NCBI RefSeq assembly: GCF_901827185.1 | Contig: NZ_LR594671.1 | Coordinates: 2,914,001 to 2,978,000, forward strand | From: Variovorax sp. PBL-E5 | GTDB lineage: Bacteria; Pseudomonadota; Gammaproteobacteria; Burkholderiales; Burkholderiaceae_C | Length of the DNA: 64,000 bases | Direction of reading: 5' to 3' | Part shown: positions 31,778-43,484 of the stretch, in pieces | Layout: every line of letters starts with the position of its first letter | Numbering within the stretch: position 1 is the stretch's first letter | The notes under the pieces: model-generated | Database searches by the model: none | What the model saw: the letters and a program-made list of their open reading frames with translations, nothing else | What the model was told of the DNA's origin: nothing | Position numbers and translations under genes: made by a program

Positions 31778-33182
31778 CTGCCTCCGCGCCGCAGCCGCCT
31801 ATTTCGATGGGGGCGGATTCTTCACGGACCTCCAGCGACGCATCGCCTTCAGGACCGAGGGCGACACCGGCACGGTCCCACCCTCGCTCGATGCCTACCT
31901 GCGCTCGGAAATCACTCCGACGCTGGAGCAAATCGGCTTCGTCTGCGAACTGATCGCCAATCCGGCGCCGAACGGCGGCCCGTTTCTGATCGCGCGCCGC
32001 ATCGAAGATGCCGACCTGCCAACGGTGCTGACCTATGGCCATGGCGACGTGGTCAGCGGCCAGGACGCACAGTGGCGCGAAGGCCTGCAGCCCTGGGCGC
32101 TCACGATCGAGGGCGAGCGCTGGTACGGCCGCGGCACCGCAGACAACAAGGGCCAGCACACCATCAACCTCGGTGCGCTCGCGCAGGTCCTGCATGCACG
32201 CGGCGGCCAGCTCGGCTACAACCTGACGCTGCTGCTCGAGATGGGCGAGGAAGCCGCCTCGCCCGGACTGCACGAAGTCTGCAGGCAAGAGGCCGATCGG
32301 CTTCGCGCCGACCTGCTGATCGCCTGCGACGGCCCGCGGGTCAGCGCCCAACGGCCAACCCTGTTCCTCGGCTCGCGAGGGGCCGTCAACTTCAGCCTTC
32401 GCCTGCGCGCCCGTCAGCGCGCCCACCACTCGGGCAACTGGGGCGGCGTGCTCGCCAATCCGGCGACGCAGCTGAGCCATGCCGTGGCGACGCTGGCGGA
32501 TGCGAACGGCCGGATCCTGGTCGATGCGCTGCGGCCGCGCGACATTCCTGCCTCGGTGCGCGAGGCGCTCGCAACCATCGAGATCGGCGGCGGCCCCGAC
32601 GATCCCGCCATCGACGACGACTGGGGCGAACCCGGCCTGAGCCCGGCCGAGCGGCTGATGGCGTGGAACACGATCGAGGTCCTCGCGCTCGGCGCCGGTT
32701 CACCGCAGAGGCCGGTCAACGCGATTCCGGCCGAGGCGGTGGCACATTGCCAGCTGCGCTTCGTGGTCGGCACGCCCTGGCAGGATCTGGCCTCCATCGT
32801 CCGCGCCCATCTCGATGCGCGCGGGTTCGGGCAGGTCGAAGTGCAGGTCACGCTGGAAGGTGCCGCCACCCGGCTCGATGTCGACAACCCCTGGGTCGTC
32901 TGGGCGCAACGCTCCATCGAGGAGAGCACGGGCCAGCGTCCCGACGTGCTGCCGAACCTGGCAGGGTCGCTTCCGAACGATGTGTTTGCCGATCTGCTGG
33001 GCCTGCCCACCCTGTGGGTGCCGCATTCCTATCCGGCTTGCGCGCAGCACGCGCCCAACGAGCACCTGCTGGCGCCACTGGCCCGCGAAGGCCTGCAGAT
33101 CATGGCCGGCCTCTACTGGGACCTGGGCGATGCCGCCTCGAACGCCCCCTGGCATGCCGGGGCGCCGCGCCCTACTTCTTGA
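31764..33182 (+). CDS. M20-family metallopeptidase
   Basis: This 472-residue zinc peptidase starts at the ATG at 31764, overlapping the preceding gene. The metal-binding motifs are [26 protein letters not shown] (bridging Asp), [13 protein letters not shown] (catalytic Glu-Glu) and a C-terminal [14 protein letters not shown] that supplies the last His. The dimerisation lid domain lies in between (about 200-340). The group includes dipeptidases and amidohydrolases; the specificity is not evident. Its stop overlaps the convergent ppa stop by 11 bases. Confidence 0.9.
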   Translation: MTRNDCLRAAAAYFDGGGFFTDLQRRIAFRTEGDTGTVPPSLDAYLRSEITPTLEQIGFVCELIANPAPNGGPFLIARRIEDADLPTVLTYGHGDVVSGQDAQWREGLQPWALTIEGERWYGRGTADNKGQHTINLGALAQVLHARGGQLGYNLTLLLEMGEEAASPGLHEVCRQEADRLRADLLIACDGPRVSAQRPTLFLGSRGAVNFSLRLRARQRAHHSGNWGGVLANPATQLSHAVATLADANGRILVDALRPRDIPASVREALATIEIGGGPDDPAIDDDWGEPGLSPAERLMAWNTIEVLALGAGSPQRPVNAIPAEAVAHCQLRFVVGTPWQDLASIVRAHLDARGFGQVEVQVTLEGAATRLDVDNPWVVWAQRSIEESTGQRPDVLPNLAGSLPNDVFADLLGLPTLWVPHSYPACAQHAPNEHLLAPLAREGLQIMAGLYWDLGDAASNAPWHAGAPRPTS

Positions 33183-33699
33183 AGTTGGCGATGCCGTCCA
33201 GGATTTCCTTCTTGGCGGCATCGATCCCTTCCCAGCCCAGCACCTTGACCCACTTGCCCGCTTCCAGGTCCTTGTAGTGCTCGAAGAAATGGGTGATGGC
33301 CTTCAGGCGCATCGGATTGACGTCCTCCACCTTCTTCCAGTGGCTGTAGATCGGCAGCACCTTGTCGGTCGGCACGGCGAGCACCTTGCCGTCGACGCCG
33401 GCTTCGTCTTCCATCATCAGGATGCCGATCGGTCGGCACGGCACCACCACGCCCGGCACCAGCGCCCAGGGCGTGATGACCAGCACGTCGACCGGATCGC
33501 CGTCGCCCGACAGCGTCTGCGGCACGTAGCCGTAGTTGGTCGGATAGTGCATCGCGGTGGTCATGAAGCGGTCGACGAAGATCGCGCCCGACTCCTTGTC
33601 GACTTCGTACTTGATCGGGTCGGCGTTCATCGGGATTTCGATGACGACGTTGAAAGCTTCAGGAGCGTCTTTGCCGGGGGAGACTTGGCCGAGGGACAT
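33172..33699 (-). CDS. ppa: Soluble inorganic pyrophosphatase, family I
   Basis: This 175-residue cytosolic enzyme hydrolyses PPi to phosphate. The ATG at 33699 starts [38 protein letters not shown]. The conserved active-site block [13 protein letters not shown] with its three Asp residues, [14 protein letters not shown] and the Lys/Arg contacts (KYE, VDR) are all present. Length is standard. It is divergent from the membrane pyrophosphatase hppA across 254 bases that hold both promoters, so PPi can be hydrolysed either by heat loss or by proton pumping, and the pair may be controlled together. Confidence 0.96.
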   Translation of the reverse strand: MSLGQVSPGKDAPEAFNVVIEIPMNADPIKYEVDKESGAIFVDRFMTTAMHYPTNYGYVPQTLSGDGDPVDVLVITPWALVPGVVVPCRPIGILMMEDEAGVDGKVLAVPTDKVLPIYSHWKKVEDVNPMRLKAITHFFEHYKDLEAGKWVKVLGWEGIDAAKKEILDGIANFKK

Positions 33700-33953
33700 G
33701 TTTGTCTTCGAGTAGTTGAAAGTTGTAGCGGGATGCGGACAAACCCGAAGTTTACTTTCCGTGTCACGGGCCCGTCGCACGAAAAAGCAGTTTTCCCTGT
33801 AAATTGCGCCCGTTGGCCAATCGGCCTCGGTGTTCGAAAGCACCGGGGCTTCGAGGAAGCAACGCGGCGGAAGCACTGACCCGTACGCGTTGCGCGCAGG
33901 GGCCCGTGCTTTCGTTTCCACAGAGTCACAACGAACTACTGGAGAAGCAAGGC

Positions 33954-36434
<2,481 letters not shown>

Positions 36435-36488
36435 GCCAATCGCCTTTCGCTGCGGGCGCGGCGGACAATCGAGTGGTTTGCGTCGTCC

Positions 36489-37343
36489 ATGACCCATCTC
36501 GTTGTCCGCCGCCTGTTGATCGACCTGCAGCCGCCCTTTGCGCACGACTGGTGCGGCGATGACGCTTTCGCGACCGCATTCTTCAATGCACTGTCGATGA
36601 GCTTTCCATTCGGCGAGCAGTTCTTCATCGACGCCGTGCGTCGCGCGCTCGGCAGTTCCCCGGAGGCATTGCAACAGGCGCACCATGCCGAGATGCAGGC
36701 CTTCATCGGACAAGAGGCCGCGCACCGGCGCGTTCACGCGCTCTTCAACGCGCACCTGGAAGCGCAAGGACTTCGCGACGGCTGGACACCGCGAGCCAGC
36801 AAGCGCCTGCAGCCGCTCGCCGATGCCGATCCGCGCCATGCACTGGCCATCACTGCGGCGACGGAGCATTTCACCGCGATGTTCGCCGGCTGGCTGCTCG
36901 CCCATCCGCAACTGCTCGACGGCGCCGAGACAAGGCTGCGCACGATGTGGCTTTGGCACTCGGCCGAAGAACTCGAGCATCGCAGCACGGCCTTCGATCT
37001 CTATCGAGCCGTCGACGGTTCACACGAGTGGCGGGTGCGCTGGTTCCGCCGGATCACGACGATTTTCCTTTGCGACCTGCTGCGGCAAACGGCCTCCAAT
37101 CTGCGCCGTGAAGGCCAGTTCTGGAAGTTCTCCACCTGGCGCAGCGGCATGCGCCTGCTGTGGGGTCGCGAAGGACTGCTGCGACAAAGCTGGAACGGCT
37201 GGTGGTGCTACCTGCGCAGGGATTTCCATCCCTGCCAACAGGACGACGCGCTGTCGCAACGCTGGCTGGCCGACAACAGTGCCCGGTTCGTGCCCGTGAA
37301 GACACCTGCGCCAGAGCCCGAGGCGACGCTCAGTTCAGGCTGA
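36489..37343 (+). CDS. Predicted metal-dependent hydrolase, COG3687 family
   Basis: This 284-residue helical protein resembles COG3687 members. Ferritin-like Glu/His pairs are visible: FIGQEAAHRRVHALF, ITAATEHFTAMFA and LWHSAEELEHRSTAFDLYRAV, which probably bind a di-metal centre. Aromatic-rich C-terminal helices (WFRRITTIFLCDLL, WWCYLRRDFHPCQQDD) may touch the membrane. Start ATG at 36489; the 3' end overlaps a convergent hypothetical gene by 14 bases. The reaction is unknown. It lies 54 bases after hppA and could be on the same transcript. Confidence 0.82.
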   Translation: MTHLVVRRLLIDLQPPFAHDWCGDDAFATAFFNALSMSFPFGEQFFIDAVRRALGSSPEALQQAHHAEMQAFIGQEAAHRRVHALFNAHLEAQGLRDGWTPRASKRLQPLADADPRHALAITAATEHFTAMFAGWLLAHPQLLDGAETRLRTMWLWHSAEELEHRSTAFDLYRAVDGSHEWRVRWFRRITTIFLCDLLRQTASNLRREGQFWKFSTWRSGMRLLWGREGLLRQSWNGWWCYLRRDFHPCQQDDALSQRWLADNSARFVPVKTPAPEPEATLSSG

Positions 37344-37899
37344 GGCCGTGCGCCGTGGGCAGCGTGCCCTGGTCTGTTCGCAGCGGAACGCCCTGGAGCG
37401 TGTCGAAATCTGACGGCCCTTCCGGCACGCGCATCACCTCCAGTTCATGCAGCGATGCAACCCAGCGGCCGGCGGAGGAATCCGCCGGTTCGTCGTTGGT
37501 GAAGATGCCATCGCGGATATAGAAGGTCTCGCCCTGAGGTCGTTCCACGTGCAGCTCGATCAGGCGCGCGATGGGGAAGGTGTAGGTGACCAGCTTTTCC
37601 TTGGTCTTCCTGTCCTTGCCGCCGCAATTGAAGAAACCTTCAGCGGCGATCACGATGCAGGAGCCGTCCACGCTGCTGTCGACGTCGCCACCGCATCGCC
37701 AGACCGCGGTGGGCAGGCGAACGCGGACCTTGTCGATGACAAGATCACGCTGCTTGTTGAGGCTGTTGAGTGGCGGCACGAGCGAACGCAATTGCCGCAG
37801 GCGCTCCGCGAAGTTGTCGTCCATGCAGAACTCCACATGATGCGTCGCGCCACCCGAGCGCTTGACGACCTGCATGATGACGTGGCGAATGGAACTCAT
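37330..37899 (-). CDS. Hypothetical protein, 189 residues
   Basis: The product has no signal peptide or membrane segment. It starts MSSIRHVIMQVVKRSGGATHHVEFCMDDNFAERLRQLRSLVPPL. Its middle contains Cys-rich VWRCGGDVDSSVDGSCIVIAAEGFFNCGGKDRK, followed by a beta-rich C-terminal half (TYTFPIARLIELHVERPQGETFYIRDGIFTN). I recognise no family. Three cysteines near CGGD...CIV...CGGK could bind metal, but spacing fits no known motif. It is transcribed toward and overlaps the COG3687 gene. A long nested palindrome lies about 90 bases upstream. Confidence 0.7.
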   Translation of the reverse strand: MSSIRHVIMQVVKRSGGATHHVEFCMDDNFAERLRQLRSLVPPLNSLNKQRDLVIDKVRVRLPTAVWRCGGDVDSSVDGSCIVIAAEGFFNCGGKDRKTKEKLVTYTFPIARLIELHVERPQGETFYIRDGIFTNDEPADSSAGRWVASLHELEVMRVPEGPSDFDTLQGVPLRTDQGTLPTAHGLSLN

Positions 37900-37985
37900 T
37901 GGACCCGATCCCTTCCGCGTGACGGACGCATCCCCGGATCAGGCAAGTCGATGGCTTTGGACGGGCTCATTGGCATCGATCACTG

Positions 37986-38033
37986 GTTAGAACTTTGGCA
38001 TTGATGCAATGATTTGCATCAATTGTTTCTAAC
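37986..38033. repeat. 48-bp AT-rich nested palindrome
   Basis: Outer arms GTTAGAA (37986-37992) and TTCTAAC (38027-38033) enclose inner arms TTGATGCAA (38001-38009) and TTGCATCAA (38014-38022) around TGAT. The element is strikingly AT-rich in this GC-rich genome and lies in the 194-base gap between two minus-strand genes. It could be an operator of the gene at 37330-37899 or a terminator of the small-gene pair upstream. Confidence 0.55.
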
Positions 38034-38093
38034 TGTAGATCGAAATTGGCCGGTTTGATAGAAGCCTGAAGTAGTAATCGGGCTTCGCAAATG

Positions 38094-38327
38094 TCAAGAA
38101 TCGACGATCTCGTCCAGCGCCTTGCACGAAGGCGCGCAGACCGTCTGCGACTTGCCAAGCAACTGGCGGGTTTTCATCTGGGAGCGCACGCGATGCTTGC
38201 CGCACATGAAGCAGGACATCGTCGCGCCGCTGAACGATGCCGACGCCCGAAAGGGCGAACCCGAGGCCTTCGCCTTGTAGCGCAGGCCGTCGGCCACCAC
38301 GGTCGTCTTGACTTCGGCCTTGCTCAT
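38094..38327 (-). CDS. Small Cys-rich protein, probable zinc binder
   Basis: This 77-residue basic protein starts at the ATG at 38327. The second half carries Cys-x2-Cys (SCFMCGKHRVRS) and, 23 residues later, Cys-x3-Cys (TVCAPSC), a four-Cys arrangement fit for one zinc. The first half (TTVVADGLRYKAKASGSPFRASASFSGATM) is basic and Ser/Thr-rich. Conserved uncharacterised proteins with a similar SGATMSCFMCGKH segment are known in Burkholderiales as far as I recall. The start overlaps the stop of the 115-residue gene upstream in ATGA, so the two are coupled. RNA or protein binding is a guess. Confidence 0.72.
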   Translation of the reverse strand: MSKAEVKTTVVADGLRYKAKASGSPFRASASFSGATMSCFMCGKHRVRSQMKTRQLLGKSQTVCAPSCKALDEIVDS

Positions 38328-38671
38328 GAAGCGGCGCTGTCCGTATCGGGGCGGCGCATGGCACGGGCAATCGCCTCGCGGGCGCCGAGTTCTGCGGCCA
38401 GAGAGCTGTCCAGCGCGGAGCGGCACAGCCCCGCGTGCTGGTAGTTGAGGTTTTCATACACCTCGGCGGCAGCCGGATAGGCGTCCAGCAGTTCACCGAG
38501 CCGGGTGCCGGGCTCCACATCGCGGAACTCGTCCACCAGGTGCATCACGACCGAACGGTATTGCTCGGGGCCCACTGGCACGGCGCTGTGATCGAGCCGC
38601 TCGAGGAGCTGCGCAAGCACATGCGTCACCGCCAGATCGGTCTTGGGCGCCGGGGTGTTGGTAGCGTTCAT
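38324..38671 (-). CDS. Hypothetical helical protein coupled to the Cys-rich gene
   Basis: This 115-residue protein starts at the ATG at 38671; an in-frame ATG at 38737 adds an implausible Arg/Pro-rich stretch. It is predicted helical, without membrane segments: THVLAQLLERLDHSAVPVGPEQYRSVVMHLVDEFRDVEPGTRLGELLDAYPAAAEVYENLNYQHAGLCRSAL. I recognise no family. Its stop overlaps the start of the 77-residue Cys protein by four bases, implying balanced production of two partners. Confidence 0.7.
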   Translation of the reverse strand: MNATNTPAPKTDLAVTHVLAQLLERLDHSAVPVGPEQYRSVVMHLVDEFRDVEPGTRLGELLDAYPAAAEVYENLNYQHAGLCRSALDSSLAAELGAREAIARAMRRPDTDSAAS

Positions 38672-38746
38672 GCACAGCATGTGGGGAGGTGGGCGCCGAA
38701 TGCAAGGGGCGGCCCGGCTGCGGAAGGTTTGCGTCATCCCGCGAGG

Positions 38747-40324
38747 CTACAGCAACATCTCCGGCACGATCGGCGCAATCAGCGAGTTGTAGAAACGCTG
38801 GAAAAAGCTCGACTCCGGCTCGGAGGTGAGGATCATCTCCTTCTCGCCATCGTTCGTCAGCCACTGGAGCGTGCCCGAATCCTTGGCCAGCCGCAGGCGG
38901 TATGAGTTCTGCAGCTTGCTGATGTTGATCACGCGCAGCATCTCGCGTGCCAGCTGCGGGCTGTCGACCACCACGCCCATCTCGGTGTTCTGCGTCGCCG
39001 AGCGCGGGTCGAGGTTCATCGAGCCGACGAAGATCCGCCGCCGATCGATGGCCGCCGTCTTGGCATGCAGCCGGCCGAGCGAATGGCCGAACATGCCGAA
39101 ACGCTTGCTGGCCGTGGTGCGCTCCGGGCTCAGCTCGTAGAGATCGGCACCGCCGGCGAGCAGCCGCTGCCGGTAGCGCGCGTAGCCGGTGTGCACCAGC
39201 GGCTCGTCGTTGGCCGCCAGCGAGTTGGTCAGCAACGTCAGCTTGACGTGGCGCCTGGAAAGGTCGTCGAACGCCGCCATGCCCTTCTCGCCCGGCACCA
39301 GGTAGGGCGAGGTCAGGTCCACCTCGGTCTTCGCATCGAGCAGCAGGCCCCAGACTTTCATGGTCACGCTGGTGGCGAGTGCCTCGTCGTCGGTCATGTA
39401 CGTGGGCTTGTTCGGCGGGTCCGCGATGGCGCGCGCCTCGCCCCACAGCAGGCCCATGCGGCCGGCGTCCAGCTCTTCCGCGATCGGGCCGTAGCCGAGG
39501 ACGTCGGCTGGCGGCAGTTCGATCTTCGGCGGCGGCGCGGCCATGCCTATCCAGTTGTCGAAGTCTTCCATCGTCGGCTGGCGGCCACCCTCCCCGTGCA
39601 CGATCTCGCCGATCGGCCAGACCTGCTCGGCGTTCCAGTAGGCGTCGAAGATCGTCTCGAGCTGCGGCACGACCTCGCCCACCACCAGCGCATCCATGTC
39701 GATGAAGTTCTGCGCCTGGCTGAGGACGAAATACTCGTCGGCGATGTTGCGCCCGCCGACGACCGCCATCACGCCGTCGGCGATGAAGAGCTTGTTGTGC
39801 ATGCGGTGGTTGAGCCGCGAGATCTCCTGCGGCGAAGCGATGAAGCGCGACAGGAAACCGTCCCGGCCGCAGCAGAAAGGATTGAACAGGCGCACCTGCA
39901 CGTTCGGCACCTGCGACAGCGCCAGCAGCGGCTGCTGGCTCTTCGTGGTGTACAGGTCGTCCACCAGCACCCGCACCTTCACGCCGCGCCCGGCCGCCTC
40001 GCGCAGCGCGCGCATCAGCAGCCGGCCGGTGGCATCGTTCTCGAATTGGTAGTACTGGACGACCAGCGACTGCTGCGCACGCTGCGCGAGCTGCACGCGC
40101 GCATCCAGCGAGTACACGCCCAGCGGCATCAGGCGAAAGCCGGAATGCTCGCCCGGCGGCGTCGAGTCGGCGGCGATCTTCGCCAGCCGGGTCGAAGGGT
40201 CGGGTTGGGCCGCGGTCTGGGCAGCGCGCTCGTGCGCAGGTGGCAGCGACCCGCACGCGACCAGGGCTGCCGTCCCTGCGCACAGCAGGACCATCCGAAA
40301 CAGGCGAGTCAGTGCGGACGTCAT
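38747..40324 (-). CDS. Phospholipase D family lipoprotein, ClsC/YmdC-like
   Basis: This 525-residue protein has a lipoprotein signal with lipobox LVAC, Cys24. Two PLD motifs are visible: HNKLFIADGVMAVVGGRN (about residue 176) and HAKTAAIDRRRIFVGSMNLDPRS (about residue 410), both with His, Lys and Asp. This is the arrangement of cardiolipin synthases that join phosphatidylglycerol with another lipid; ClsC works with ClsB-neighbour MdoC-like genes in E. coli, but none is here. Lipidation suggests it faces the periplasm, so a role in exported lipid or toxin handling is possible. Start at 40324. Confidence 0.85.
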   Translation of the reverse strand: MTSALTRLFRMVLLCAGTAALVACGSLPPAHERAAQTAAQPDPSTRLAKIAADSTPPGEHSGFRLMPLGVYSLDARVQLAQRAQQSLVVQYYQFENDATGRLLMRALREAAGRGVKVRVLVDDLYTTKSQQPLLALSQVPNVQVRLFNPFCCGRDGFLSRFIASPQEISRLNHRMHNKLFIADGVMAVVGGRNIADEYFVLSQAQNFIDMDALVVGEVVPQLETIFDAYWNAEQVWPIGEIVHGEGGRQPTMEDFDNWIGMAAPPPKIELPPADVLGYGPIAEELDAGRMGLLWGEARAIADPPNKPTYMTDDEALATSVTMKVWGLLLDAKTEVDLTSPYLVPGEKGMAAFDDLSRRHVKLTLLTNSLAANDEPLVHTGYARYRQRLLAGGADLYELSPERTTASKRFGMFGHSLGRLHAKTAAIDRRRIFVGSMNLDPRSATQNTEMGVVVDSPQLAREMLRVINISKLQNSYRLRLAKDSGTLQWLTNDGEKEMILTSEPESSFFQRFYNSLIAPIVPEMLL

Positions 40325-40441
40325 ATGGATTCCTCTCCTATTGATTGCTCAGAATACGCCACGGATCGCGCGCCGGTTTCAGGCTGTCGCAACATATCCT
40401 GCAGTCCTAGAATTCGCTTTCCCTCACCCGGGAGTTACACC

Positions 40442-40996
40442 ATGATCCCCCAGATTCTTGCGCGCTTCGCCTTGTTTGCCTTCGCCGCCGCGGCCGTCCC
40501 TTCGGCTTTCGCCGCGCTGGACATCGGCGATCCCGTGCCCAAGTTCACCGCCAACGCGGCGTTGGGCGGCAAGACCTTCCGCTACTCGCTGGCCGATGCG
40601 CTGGCCAAGGGACCGGTGGTGGTGTATTTTTTCCCGGCGGCGGACACCAACGACTGCTCGATCGAGGCGCACGCCTTCGCCGAAGCGATCGATCAGTTCG
40701 CCGCGCTCGGCGCCACCGTGATCGGCGTCTCGGCCGACGACATCGACACGCTGCAGAAGTTCTCGGTGCGCTCCTGCCAGAGCCGCTTTCCGGTCGCCTC
40801 GGATCAATCGAAGACCGTGATCGAAGGCTTCGACGCGCTGATGCAGACGCGGCCCGATTTCGCCAACCGGCTCTCCTACGTGGTCACGCCCAATGGCAAG
40901 GTCGCCTACTACTACCAGAACCTGAATCCGGACAAGCACGTCGAGCGCATGCTCAACGCGATCAAGGCCCTGCCAAAGACCACCGCATCCCGCTGA
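40442..40996 (+). CDS. Exported peroxiredoxin, AhpC/TSA-like
   Basis: This 184-residue protein starts with a signal peptide (LARFALFAFAAAAVPSAFA, cleaved near residue 24). The thioredoxin-fold domain follows with the peroxidatic centre PAADTNDCSIE (Cys72, Thr69) and a second cysteine in VRSCQ (Cys112), 40 residues on, as in atypical 2-Cys or BCP-type enzymes. It would reduce peroxides in the periplasm. The ATG at 40442 has GGGAG upstream. It lies 49 bases before the aldehyde dehydrogenase on the same strand. Confidence 0.86.
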   Translation: MIPQILARFALFAFAAAAVPSAFAALDIGDPVPKFTANAALGGKTFRYSLADALAKGPVVVYFFPAADTNDCSIEAHAFAEAIDQFAALGATVIGVSADDIDTLQKFSVRSCQSRFPVASDQSKTVIEGFDALMQTRPDFANRLSYVVTPNGKVAYYYQNLNPDKHVERMLNAIKALPKTTASR

Positions 40997-41045
40997 AAGA
41001 CCCGCTGCGCGCGACTGTCGGCTGGTTTCGCGCACAATTTCGGCC

Positions 41046-42479
41046 ATGCAACTCCACTACATCGGCAACGAAAGCGTTGCTTCCGCGTCCGGCCGCACGC
41101 TGCCCGTGATCGATCCTTCCGATGGGCAGGTCTTCGACCAGCTCCAGCGCGGCGACGCCGCCGACATCGATGCCGCCGTGCGCACCGCGCGCGACTGCTT
41201 CGAGACCACGTGGCACAAGGTCAGCGCGGCCGACCGCGGGCGGCTGCTCTACAAGCTGTCGCAGAAGATCGCCGAGCACGTCGACGAACTCGCATTGATC
41301 GAGCAACGCGACTGCGGAAAGCCCGTCAAGCAGGCGCGCGCGGACGCATTGGCCCTGGTGCGCTACTTCGAGTTCTACGCCGGCGCCTGCGACAAGCTGC
41401 ACGGCGAAACGATCCCCTACCAGGAAGGCTACAGCGTCTTCACCTGGCGCGAACCGCACGGCGTCACGGGCCACATCATTCCGTGGAACTACCCGATGCA
41501 GATCTTCGGCCGCAGCGTGGGCGGCGCGCTGGCGGCCGGCAACGTGTGCGTGGTCAAGCCTTCCGAAGATGCATGCCTGTCGCTGATCCGGGTCGCGCAA
41601 CTGGCGGCCGAGGTCGGCTTTCCGCCCGGCGCGCTCAACATCGTGACCGGCTACGGCCATGAAGTCGGCGATGCGCTGGCGCGGCACGAGGGCATCGACC
41701 ACATCAGCTTCACCGGCAGCCCGAAGGTGGGCACGCTGATCCAGCAGGTCGCGGCGGAACGCCATTGCCCGGTCACGCTCGAACTCGGCGGCAAGAGCCC
41801 GCAGATCGTCTTTGCCGATGCCGACCTCGGCGCGGCCATTCCGGTGCTGATCAACGCGATCGTGCAGAATGCCGGCCAGACCTGCTCGGCGGGCTCGCGC
41901 GTGCTGGTCCAGCGCGACATCTATGAGGCCCTGCTCGACCGCCTCGGGCGCGCCTTCGAGGCATTGCGGGTCGGGCCGGCCGCGATGGACCTCGATGTCG
42001 GCCCGCTGATCCGCCAGACGCAGCAACAGCGCGTGTGGGACTTCCTCTCCGATGCGCAGCATGCCGGCATTCCGATGGTGGCGCAGGGCCGCGTGGTCGA
42101 CGAGGCGCCCGAGACCGGCTTCTACCAGGCGCCCACGCTGCTGCGCGACGTGCCGGTGAACCATCGCCTGGCGCAAGAGGAAGTCTTCGGCCCGGTGCTC
42201 GCCGCGATGGCCTTTCGCGACGAGGACGAGGCCGTGGCGCTGGCCAACGCAACGCAGTTCGGCCTGGTCGCCGGCATCTGGACGAACGACGGCGCACGCC
42301 AGTTCCGCATGGCCAGGCGCGTGAAGAGCGGCCAGGTCTTCATCAACAACTACGGCGCGGGCGGCGGCGTCGAGCTGCCCTTCGGCGGCGTGAAATCCTC
42401 GGGATATGGGCGCGAGAAGGGCTTCGAAGCGCTGTACGGCTTCACGACGCTGAAGACGGTGGCCGTGCGCCACGGCTAG
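41046..42479 (+). CDS. NAD(P)+-dependent aldehyde dehydrogenase
   Basis: This 477-residue cytosolic enzyme of the ALDH superfamily has the Rossmann segment IPWNYPMQIFGRSVGGALAAGNVCVVKPSEDA, the FTGSPKVGT nucleotide loop, catalytic Glu near 246 (LELGGKSPQ) and Cys280 (GQTCSAGSR). The PFGGVKSSGYGREKGFEALYGF end is typical of betaine, aminobutyraldehyde or aromatic aldehyde dehydrogenases. It ends one base before the convergent stop of the cyclodeaminase-family gene. It could oxidise an aldehyde from that pathway, but is on the opposite strand, so the link is only positional. Confidence 0.92.
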   Translation: MQLHYIGNESVASASGRTLPVIDPSDGQVFDQLQRGDAADIDAAVRTARDCFETTWHKVSAADRGRLLYKLSQKIAEHVDELALIEQRDCGKPVKQARADALALVRYFEFYAGACDKLHGETIPYQEGYSVFTWREPHGVTGHIIPWNYPMQIFGRSVGGALAAGNVCVVKPSEDACLSLIRVAQLAAEVGFPPGALNIVTGYGHEVGDALARHEGIDHISFTGSPKVGTLIQQVAAERHCPVTLELGGKSPQIVFADADLGAAIPVLINAIVQNAGQTCSAGSRVLVQRDIYEALLDRLGRAFEALRVGPAAMDLDVGPLIRQTQQQRVWDFLSDAQHAGIPMVAQGRVVDEAPETGFYQAPTLLRDVPVNHRLAQEEVFGPVLAAMAFRDEDEAVALANATQFGLVAGIWTNDGARQFRMARRVKSGQVFINNYGAGGGVELPFGGVKSSGYGREKGFEALYGFTTLKTVAVRHG

Positions 42480-43484
42480 TCATTGCTGCAGCCGGGTGCC
42501 GACGCCGGTTGCACCGGCCCGCTCATACAGCCAGCGCGCCGCGGCGACGTCTTCCAGCGCCATGCCCAGCGACTTGAACAGCGTCACCTCATCGCCTCCG
42601 GTGCGCCCCGGATGCCGTCCGATGACCAGCTCGCCGATCTCCGCCAGCAGACTCGCGGGCGACACCAGGCCGCCGCGAAAGGCATTCAGGTAATCACCCG
42701 ATTCATTGAGCGTCGATTCACGCCGGTCGACGAACAGCGAGGCACGCCCCATCAACGCCGGCTCGATCTCGCAATGCGAAGGCGTGCTGGAGCCGACGGC
42801 GTTGATGTGCGCGCCCGGTGCGATCCAATCACGCCGCAGGATGGGCTCGGAGGCGTTCGTGACGGTGATCACGATGTCTGCATCGCACACCGCCGCATCG
42901 ACGGATTCGGCGGCCTCCATCGCGAAGCCGTAGTTCGGCTGCTCCGCCGCCACGAACGCGCGGGCACTCGCCAGCGTACGCGCTGCCACCCTCACCGACG
43001 CCAGCGGTCGAACCGCCGCCGCGGCCTGCAGCTGCCAGTGCGCCTGATGCCCGCTTCCGATCAGCGCGAGCCGTGAGGCCTCGGGCCTCGCCAGCAGGCG
43101 CGTCGCCAGGCCCGTCATCGCGGCGGTCCGGATGCCGGTGATTTCGGAGGCCGACATCACGGCCATCAGCGCGCCGGTCTCGCCGCTGAACAGCAGCACG
43201 CAGCCTTGATGCGGATCCAGCCCGAGCGCGCTGTTGCCCGGAAAGAACCCGGCCGTCTTGGCGCCGTAGACCGGCTGTGCGCCGCCGATGTACGCAGGCA
43301 TCAGGCCCAGCAGTCCTTTGGCATCGGGCGGACGCACGATCTGCCGCAGCGGCTGGTGCACCTCGCCACGCGCCAGCGCCGCCATGGCATCGGACATCAC
43401 GTCGATGCAAGCCGCGACGCTCAGCAGCCGCGCCACATCCTCTTGCCCGAGAAAGAGAACAGGAGCGGGCCCGTCTGCACTCAT
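42480..43484 (-). CDS. Ornithine cyclodeaminase/mu-crystallin family protein
   Basis: This 334-residue NAD(P)-dependent enzyme has the family pattern QPLRQIVRPPDAKGLLGLMPAYIGG, a conserved Lys region (GAKTAGFFPGNSALGLDPHQG), the Rossmann motif LALIGSGHQAHWQL, and DIVITVTNASEPIL...GAHINAVGSS. The family includes ornithine cyclodeaminase, alanine dehydrogenase and imine reductases such as BhcD iminosuccinate reductase. The start at 43484 overlaps the stop of the PLP dehydratase by four bases. Pairing with that enzyme favours reduction of a dehydratase-made imine over ornithine cyclisation, but ornithine from the M20 deacylase remains an option. Confidence 0.88.
   Translation of the reverse strand: MSADGPAPVLFLGQEDVARLLSVAACIDVMSDAMAALARGEVHQPLRQIVRPPDAKGLLGLMPAYIGGAQPVYGAKTAGFFPGNSALGLDPHQGCVLLFSGETGALMAVMSASEITGIRTAAMTGLATRLLARPEASRLALIGSGHQAHWQLQAAAAVRPLASVRVAARTLASARAFVAAEQPNYGFAMEAAESVDAAVCDADIVITVTNASEPILRRDWIAPGAHINAVGSSTPSHCEIEPALMGRASLFVDRRESTLNESGDYLNAFRGGLVSPASLLAEIGELVIGRHPGRTGGDEVTLFKSLGMALEDVAAARWLYERAGATGVGTRLQQ

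Noticed and set aside
38493..40283. A 596-codon frame overlapping the PLD lipoprotein on the same strand
   Set aside because: It is the alternative frame of a clear two-HKD protein, Arg/Gly/Ala-rich and without family features.
43481..43484. Assignment of the dehydratase/reductase pair as hydroxyectoine eutBC
   Set aside because: The ectoine hydrolase, deacetylase and Ehu/Teh transporter genes that accompany eutBC are not in the neighbourhood. The names would overstate the evidence.
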